From NCBI GenBank assembly GCA_014843695.1, contig CM026394.1, positions 41,559,823 through 41,623,822 of the forward strand: DNA of 64,000 nt, given 5' to 3'. Both the position numbers and the translations under genes were made by a program. The notes under the pieces are model-generated. The model saw only the letters and a program-made list of their open reading frames with translations. It was not told the origin of the DNA and made no database searches. Each line of letters starts with the position of its first letter. Positions within the stretch are counted from its first letter, which is position 1. The stretch comes from Archivesica marissinica. Its lineage: Eukaryota > Mollusca > Bivalvia > Venerida > Vesicomyidae. Of the stretch, positions 57,727-64,000 are shown one piece after another.

Positions 57727-58590
57727 ATGTCTAGATGCAGATATTGTAGATGTTATAGTGACGTACAGTCTAGATGCAGATATTGTAGAATAAAGTCTAG
57801 ATGCAGATATTGTAGATGTTATAGTGACATACAGTCTAGATGCAGATATTGTAGATGTTATAGTGACATACAGTCTAGATGCAGATATTGTAGAATAAGT
57901 CTAGATGCAGATATTGTAGATGTTATAGTGACATACAGTCTAGATGCAGATATTGTAGATGTTATAGTGACATACAGTCTAGATGCAGATATTGTAGATG
58001 TTATAGTGACATACAGTCTAGATGCAGATATTGTAGATGTTATAGTGACATACAGTCTAGATGCAGATATTGTAGATGTTATAGTGACATACAGTCTAGA
58101 TGCAGATATTGTAGATGTTATAGTGACATACAGTCTAGATGCAGATATTGTAGATGTTATAGTGACATACAGTCTAGATGCAGATATTGTAGATGTTATA
58201 GTGACATACAGTCTAGATGCAGATATTGTAGATGTTATAGAGACATACAGTCTAGATGCAGATATTGTAGATGTTATAGTGACATACAGTCTAGATGCAG
58301 ATATTGTAGATGTTATAGTGACATTCAGTCTAGATGCAGATATTGTAGATGTTATAGAGACATACAGTCTAGATGCAGATATTGTAGATGTTATAGCGAC
58401 ATACAGTCTAGATGCAGATATTGTAGATGTTATAGTGACATTCAGTCTAGAGTCAGATATTGTAGATGTTATAGTGACATTCAGTCTAGATGCAGATATT
58501 GTAGATGTTATAGAGACATTCAGTCTAGATGCAGATATTGTAGATGTTATAGTGACATACAGTCTAGATGCAGATATTGTAGATGTTACA
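57727..58590. repeat. 39 bp tandem array
   Basis: About 21 copies of GTCTAGATGCAGATATTGTA plus GATGTTATAGTGACATACA. Two early units are shortened (GTAGAATAAAGTCTAG, GTAGAATAAGTCTAG). A detached unit pair lies at 59065-59130, beyond an insertion. The period is 13 codons. Confidence 0.96.
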
Positions 58591-59060
58591 GTTTAGTTTA
58601 ATCATATTTTATTGCATTCTATATATACAATGTACAATACAAAACAAATGAACAAACTTGTATATCTATCCATAATGCATGATTTGTGGCATTGTTTGCT
58701 CAAGGATTGTCATTACATGTTGAAGCAAATGGGTTGGGCCACAAGTTTTAACAACATTAGTTACGGTCCTCCCCATAAGACTAGATTGTAATTAACAAAG
58801 AGACTGAATACAAGAGTTGTGCTAGTAGTTTACTAAATTTAATGATACTAATAGAAAAAGGGTAAAATGATTAAGAGAATAAGCAACATTTTAGATAATA
58901 AGAATTTAGAAACAAAAAACAACAATAAACAAACCAAAAAATAAAGTTTAGGAAATGTAACTGTAATAGCTACTCCAATCAAGTGTCCCACCATACAACG
59001 TTACCCAGCCAGCCACACCCGTCACCACACCCTAACATAGATCGTCACAAGAGAACAGCC
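58591..59060 (-). mobile_element. retroelement 3' end inserted in the 39 bp array
   Basis: ATTTTATTGCATTCTATATA, then AATGGGTTGGGCCACAAGTT, match the order at 16945-17060; the minus strand would carry AATAAAAT near its end. Array units resume at 59065, so this segment is an insertion. Confidence 0.55.
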
Positions 59061-59130
59061 TATGATGTTACAGTGACATAAAGTCTAGATGCAGATATTG
59101 TAGATGTTATAGTGACGTAACGTCTAGTTA

Positions 59131-59595
59131 GAATTTTTATTGCAAAAGTGCAATGCTTATCAAATACAGCCACCAGTAAATTGGGTTTTTATTTATTTTA
59201 ACTATAAACAAACATCAAAGAGACGTTGATTATAGTCGATTCCACATTTTCACAATCAATTATCGCCGATGTCAACGCCGTTGAGCGATTGTCGGCGATT
59301 TACCGTACTTACTTGCCCAGATTATTGGCTCAAAGTGGCTTCCCGTCTTAAAAACAAGTGATAAAAATTAATATTTTTTTGGTGTACAAATTAGTTTGTT
59401 CCAACTCAATAATTGATAACCTTTGAAACAACTGAAATGGTGTAACAAAAGCGTAGACTTTCACAGCTCAATTTGTAAACTGAACTTGTCGCTAGGATGG
59501 TCGGCATATCAAGTTTATTGTTGTGCAACAGTGCATTTATGATTTGCATAATTTACAGTACAATTTGTTTGATCTTTGAGTCGTTTCCATTTTCT
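59131..59595. other. no feature recognised
   Basis: About 460 bp. TCGATTCCACATTTTCAC and GCCGATGTCAACGCCGTTGA were noted, but no known element or coding frame. Confidence 0.45.
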
Positions 59596-59614
59596 AATAA
59601 GCCCGTCTTTGACA

Positions 59615-59900
59615 CAAGTAATATATATTTGCTATGCATTGGAATGTGTGGGTATAAATAATGTATGTTTGCTGTGCATGTGAATATGTGGGTATAAATA
59701 ATGTATGTTTGCTGTGAATGTGTGGGTATAAATAATGTATATTTGCTGTGCATTGAGATATGTTTGACATGTACATTTGCTATGCATTGGAATATTTGGG
59801 TATAAATGATGCATATTTGATGTGCATTAATATATATAGTATAGGTAATATGCATTTGTTGTGCCCTAATATATGTGCGTATAAGGAAGGTACATTGGCT
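59615..59900. repeat. degenerate tandem repeat, about 30-40 bp
   Basis: Irregular copies of GGGTATAAATAATGTATGTT plus TGCTGTGCATTGGAATATGT. Strongly diverged compared with the other arrays. Confidence 0.75.
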
Positions 59901-60008
59901 GTGCATTATAATATAAGTTATATTTGGCTTAAACATATTTATTCGATAATAATGTACATTACATATACATTGTATACAAAACGAAAATGGATTAAAGCGG
60001 AAGCTTAA

Positions 60009-60241
60009 CCCTTTCAACACCACAGACCTCTAAATAGGCTTACAAAAAGTGTAGATCCAGATGAGCCGGCTCGTGACGAGCCGTCTCATCAGGATCTGCA
60101 CTTTTTGCTAGTGATATGACTATTTTTAGACATAATTACCCATTTTGATAAATGAACTTGTCCAAATGTGATTTTCTGATTCATTTATTGGTTTATGAAT
60201 ATCATGGACCAGTCCATGTGAGTTACTTGGTGTTGAATGGG
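60009..60241. mobile_element. TTAA palindromic MITE, copy 6 (fresh)
   Basis: 233 bp with TTAA at 60005-60008 and 60242-60245, and the same ends and hairpin as copy 4 (TTTTTGCTAGTGAT where copy 4 has TTTTTGCCAGTGAT). The flanks AAGC|TTAA and TTAA|AGCTT are clean. Confidence 0.92.
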
Positions 60242-60245
60242 TTAA

Positions 60246-60629
60246 AGCTTATTGAGATTTTCTCCATTGCATATATAATGTTGTGCACAAATGGCGATTA
60301 AGAGATAAACATATAATGTAGTAATACCAAAATATATAATAAGTATTTGAAAATATAGCTTGTTATCAGGTGAAAAGCTAACAGTAAAAGGGAGGTTGGG
60401 GAGGGTGGGTAGAAAGCGATGAAACCATAAGTAAGCACACTGTTTGAAGTGAATCACTCTGCTAGTGCGTCAGTCTCTGTTCACAGAATACTAAAAACAT
60501 TTAGACTTTTCTATGAATTTGTGGACAGCTAAGACTATTATTTCATTATGTTCAGATGGCAAAGAAATATCACCGAATAGGATCATATTTAGGGTTATAT
60601 GACAGAGATGAGAAATAGTGTTAACTAGT
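60246..60629. other. flank of RT fragment, unidentified
   Basis: Possibly the decayed downstream part of the minus-strand retroelement. 59930-59990 (CATATTTATTCGATAATAAT, GTACATTACATATACATTG) also resembles a retroelement 3' end. No clear protein match. Confidence 0.35.
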
Positions 60630-61027
60630 TCAGGGCGTATCAATTATGTTTTTGGAGAAGAGATCATGTTTTAAATAACTACAATTTGTTCTCAATCGAG
60701 CAAGCCATTGTTTAGCCCAATTAGATATAGACTCCAGATCGGACTGTAGAATAGCAGCGGCTGAGTTGGGGTTATCAACAACAATATAGAGACTAGTATC
60801 ATCGGCAAATAGTTGGATATTAGCAGCTATGCTATTTACAATGTCATTAATATATATAATAAAGAGTAACGGGCCTAAGATGGATCCCTGTGGGACACCG
60901 GCAGCTATATGGTTCCACTTTGAAGTGTTACCAGAAATAACTACACGCTGTTTTCTATTGGACAAATATGAAGAGAACCATTTGTGTACTGAACCAGATA
61001 TACCAAAATCTTTGAGTTTATGCAGAA
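60630..61027 (-). pseudogene. non-LTR reverse transcriptase, catalytic-core fragment
   Basis: The minus strand reads LLHKLKDFGISGSVHKWFSS, YLSNRKQRVVISG, then GVPQGSILGPLLFIIYINDI and FADDTSLYI. These are the RT signatures PQGS-LGPLLF and the catalytic FADD of Jockey/CR1-like elements. A stop precedes LLHK at 61028-61030. After ISNWAKQWL the frame becomes unrelated and ends at 60630. The piece lacks both the endonuclease and the C-terminal part, so it is dead. The C-terminal piece at 13966 may be from the same kind of element. Confidence 0.88.
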
Positions 61028-61130
61028 GTTATATTTGTATAAGTAATGAATATTTGTTGTTGTAATTATCATGTTGTTGTTACTTGCTTGTAAGAAATAA
61101 ATGTTCTTATATGGGGGTCTATGCATAATA

Positions 61131-61433
61131 CAGGGATCATTCTAGAGGGCGATGTGGGCGAAATAGTTGCCCTAGGGACCCTGACGACGCCCTCTGGGGG
61201 CACTTCTCCCTAAAAAAGACAAATATATTTTATTTAACGATTTTCAAACAAATTTTGTCTAGTAAGACACACTGGCCCATTATAAAGCTCTCCTTCTATT
61301 CAAATGTTGTATTTAATGGTTGTACTGTGCATTTTAACCCTATTTTGCAGAAGTATTTTAAAGAACACTGTTTAAGGAAATGATCACACGCTTTCTCACT
61401 TCTCCCAAAAATTCTGACCTAGAATGAACCCTG
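61131..61433. mobile_element. CAGGG MITE, longest copy
   Basis: 303 bp from CAGGGATCATTCTAGAGGGC to GACCTAGAATGAACCCTG. Contains GGCCCATTATAAAGCTCTCC and CTTCTATTCAAATGTTG. Used here as the reference for the family. Confidence 0.8.
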
Positions 61434-61619
61434 ATAATACCACTGATTTCAGATCAAAATTGGGGGGGGGGGGTCGTCTTATAGGCGAGATCATCTTATA
61501 AGCGAATTAATACGGTAGTGATGATCAGTTTATCACTAATCTTCTGCAATTATTTGAACAATTTTATTATTCTCCAAAGAGGTAATGTATTGAAAAGTAG
61601 ACACGAATGTACAAAAAAA

Positions 61620-61860
61620 CTTATTTATTTTACAACGATTGCGAAGCAAGTTCTAACAACTTATATTAATCACTCTCGTTGGCGCGGATGAAAGCGTAAA
61701 TGTGGTCATTCGTGTGGGAGGACACCGGAGTACCCAGAGAAAACCCACCTGTCCGATCTGGCGACCACCGTACCATCTCGCATATTTCCCGGTCCGAGGA
61801 TCGAACCGGGTTGCATTTGTGAGAAGCGAGCACGCTAACCACTGCACTAATCAGACAGCC
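61620..61860 (-). mobile_element. SINE family B
   Basis: A near-complete copy: TTATTTATTTTACAACGATT, CTCTCGTTGGCGCGGATGAA, GAGAAAACCCACCTGTCCGA, GGATCGAACCGGGTTGCATT, CTAATCAGACAGCC. Confidence 0.88.
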
Positions 61861-62309
61861 CAACGAATGTACACTTTATGGCTGCACGTTCTAATTATCT
61901 ACACTTTGAAGAATCTACAAAAAACTGTTGTATTTTGCAAATGCTGCTATATTTACGGTATGATATGGAGGTTAGATGATGGATAAAACTGATATTAACT
62001 ATTGCTACTGAATGTCTTTGTTTGCATTTAAACAAACATTAATATTTATAATTATTTATTGATATGGTTTTTTTTTCTACTACTGCCTGACATGACTTGT
62101 CTTTGTCGACTGATAATTGAATTTCAGTGAGGTGGAACTACTTTGTTTCTCTTGAATTGCCGGCTGTAAATGAATTATTTGTTGTAGTTTTATAATGAAA
62201 CATTGTAAATGTTCGTTCGGCAATCGTGAATAATTTAATGCACATATAGTAAATGTGCTTAGAATTGTCATGGATTTTCTATTGTTGGTTATGGAACAAT
62301 AACCAATAG
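61861..62309. other. no feature recognised
   Basis: AT-rich sequence of about 450 bp without a recognisable exon or repeat. Confidence 0.5.
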
Positions 62310-62655
62310 AAAAGAGGCCCAGTCTGGCTGAAATAGTAAATAAGTATTGAGGTCTAGCCTGGCTGAAATAGTAACTAAATATTGAAACCCAGACTGGCTG
62401 AAATAGTAAATAAATATTGAGACCCAGACTTGCTGAAATAGTAAATAAATATTGAGACCCAGACTTGCTGAAATAGTAAATAAATATTGAGGTCCAGTCT
62501 TGCTGAAATAGTAAATAAGTATGGAGGTCCAACCTGGCTGAAATAGTAAATAAATATTGAAACCCAGTCTGGCTGAAATAGTAAATAAATATTGAGGTCC
62601 AGTCTGGCTGAAATAGTAAATACATATGGAGGCCCATCCTTGCTGAAATAGTAAA
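62310..62655. repeat. 35 bp tandem array
   Basis: About 10 copies of TGGCTGAAATAGTAAATAAA plus TATTGAGGTCCAGTC, with GACCCAGAC, AACCCAG and TTGCTG variants. Confidence 0.93.
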
Positions 62656-62893
62656 TCCAAAATTTAACAGTTATTGGTGATATATATAGAGGATTATTAT
62701 CACGATTGTCACTAGCCACGGGTGATAATAGCTTTCTATGTTCATGAGTAAAATGTATGTATCTATGTAATTCGATCATTCATTTTTCATTGTTGGCTGA
62801 AAAGTGTTTTTGTGATGAGAAAATGATGCAATGATGAATACCGCACGTGCAAAGCAATAAGAAATAAATTGTGCCCGTTTATACCAATTTATT

Positions 62894-63081
62894 TTAGCTT
62901 GATTGCGAAACAAGTTCTTACAACTTATATGAATCACTCTCGAGACGTCATTCCTGATTGGAATCCATCGCCATGTGGAATTTAAATGCCTTGCCTAATG
63001 GCACAATCGTAACTGCTCCAAGTGGGGCCTTTTCGCATCTGAAGCGAGTGCGCTACAACTGCGCTATCACGACTTCCACTT
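62894..63081 (-). mobile_element. SINE family C
   Basis: The plus strand reads TTGCGAAACAAGTTCTTACA, GAATCACTCTCGAGACGTCA, TTCCTGATTGGAATCCATCG, AAATGCCTTGCCTAATGGCA, GCGCTATCACGACTTCCAC. The reverse of the copies at 21910 and 26040. Confidence 0.85.
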
Positions 63082-63280
63082 TAAATTGTGTTAAAATCCA
63101 ATGCTTTCAACCAGTAGAATAACACATTTTATTTCATGGATAAATTTCTATATTTCATTGGAAAACATAAAATAAATAAGATTATCTGCTTCAGTAATCC
63201 GCAGCACTTATTTTACAATCCCCTGAGGGTGTAAGGATATTGTTTTGATGTTGTACGTCTATCTGGAGAAGTATCTTAAA

Positions 63281-63514
63281 AATGAATGGAATTTAATTAT
63301 GTTTGATATAAATATGTATCCTTGTGCTTGTCTCGCGTCCAATCAAATATTGTGGCGAAATCTCTTCAGAAACTCCCAAGAGTTATTGTCCTTGAATTGA
63401 TAAAAAGTTGTCTGCCGTGGCCAATATCTTTTTAAATGAATGGAATTTAATTATATATCCTTGTGCTTGTCTCGCGTCCAATCAAATATTGTGGCGAAAT
63501 CTCTTCAGAAACTC
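63281..63514. repeat. direct duplication, 139 bp apart
   Basis: AATGAATGGAATTTAATTAT, then CCTTGTGCTTGTCTCGCGTC, CAATCAAATATTGTGGCGAA and ATCTCTTCAGAAACTC, occur at about 63281-63376 and 63435-63514, with spacing differences of a few bases. Confidence 0.85.
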
Positions 63515-63811
63515 TTTAATTGGTCTTAATTAATGCCATTATATAATTATGTACTATTGATATTGTTTTAACAGTTATTTTATAATGATTGCCGAACATA
63601 CTAACTTATTTAATCATTGTAGGGTCGAAATATTCGCTACATTTTTGGACAATTTTGACTGAAAAAAAGGTCATGATAGCTGTATATTGCGCACTAGACA
63701 AATTCTACATCGTGTTTAGTAATAAACATGCGCGGTATACATAGCAAATGACGGTAGTTCATACCCCGATGAAAACTATTAACCCTCGATTCATTCCTTA
63801 AACCCTTTCTT

Positions 63812-64000
63812 TCATAGAAATTTAGGTTAATAAACTATTATATCTCCATACAAACGACAGCCATTTAGCTATCACGCAGTGGATAAGTAGTCGCCATATC
63901 TATCCCACCTCCATAGATATTACTGGGACTTCATAAAGATTTAGGTTAATATACTATTATATCTCCATACAAACGACAGCCATTTAGCTACCATGCAGTG
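63812..64000. repeat. direct repeat of about 119 bp, running off the window
   Basis: TTAGGTTAATAAACTATTAT, ATCTCCATACAAACGACAGC, CATTTAGCTATCACGCAGTG at 63822 recurs at 63941 with two small changes. Just before it, TTAAACCCTTTCTTTCATAG resembles the left end of the element at 34713. Confidence 0.75.

Overview
The window is a piece of animal nuclear DNA. The only conserved multi-exon gene is the 5' part of the mismatch-repair gene MLH1 on the + strand. It has seven exons with GT-AG introns between 16555 and 32643, covering codons 1 to 226 (the last one split). One intact single-exon class A GPCR gene lies on the - strand at 39934-41184, downstream of the last MLH1 exon seen. If MLH1 continues beyond the window, the GPCR is nested antisense in an intron of more than 31 kb. 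The dispersed repeats (tRNA-derived SINEs, palindromic TTAA elements, degenerate Jockey/CR1-like reverse transcriptase pieces, a TTTCGCGAA-type repeat) resemble what I remember from bivalve mollusc genomes, probably a heterodont clam or mussel. The phylum is an inference from memory and was not tested.

Layout: 1-12.7 kb is almost entirely tandem repeats (58, 42, 48 and 19 bp units). 12966-13965 is an assembly gap of exactly 1000 N. 13.97-14.46 kb holds the C-terminal part of a non-LTR reverse transcriptase, followed by a 33 bp array that ends about 120 bp before the MLH1 start codon. 16.5-32.7 kb is MLH1; its introns are full of minisatellites (44, 75, 43, about 46 and 16-18 bp units), SINEs, MITEs and a deleted pogo/Tigger-like element. 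32.7-39.9 kb holds SINEs, a 42 bp array, a 2 kb TTAA-flanked element, and 51 and 63 bp arrays. 39.9-43.1 kb holds the GPCR and a 46 bp array directly upstream of it. 43-64 kb holds MITEs, SINEs and more arrays (51, 63, 88, 21, 39 and 35 bp), plus a second reverse transcriptase fragment. By rough sum, tandem arrays make up about half of the non-N bases.

Nearly all long open frames in the window come from arrays whose period is a multiple of three; they are not genes. The two real genes have no evident functional link beyond position.

The most notable biology is how the minisatellites relate to MLH1 splice sites. One array before exon 5 is built from about 15 degenerate copies of that exon's own 3' splice site and first codons. 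Two other arrays start within a few bases of the 5' splice sites of exons 2 and 5. Also notable are TTAA-flanked palindromic MITEs with two nearly identical copies, arrays that seem to have grown from the arms or interior of MITEs, and a GPCR with DHY in place of DRY, DPxxY in place of NPxxY, and no TM5 proline.
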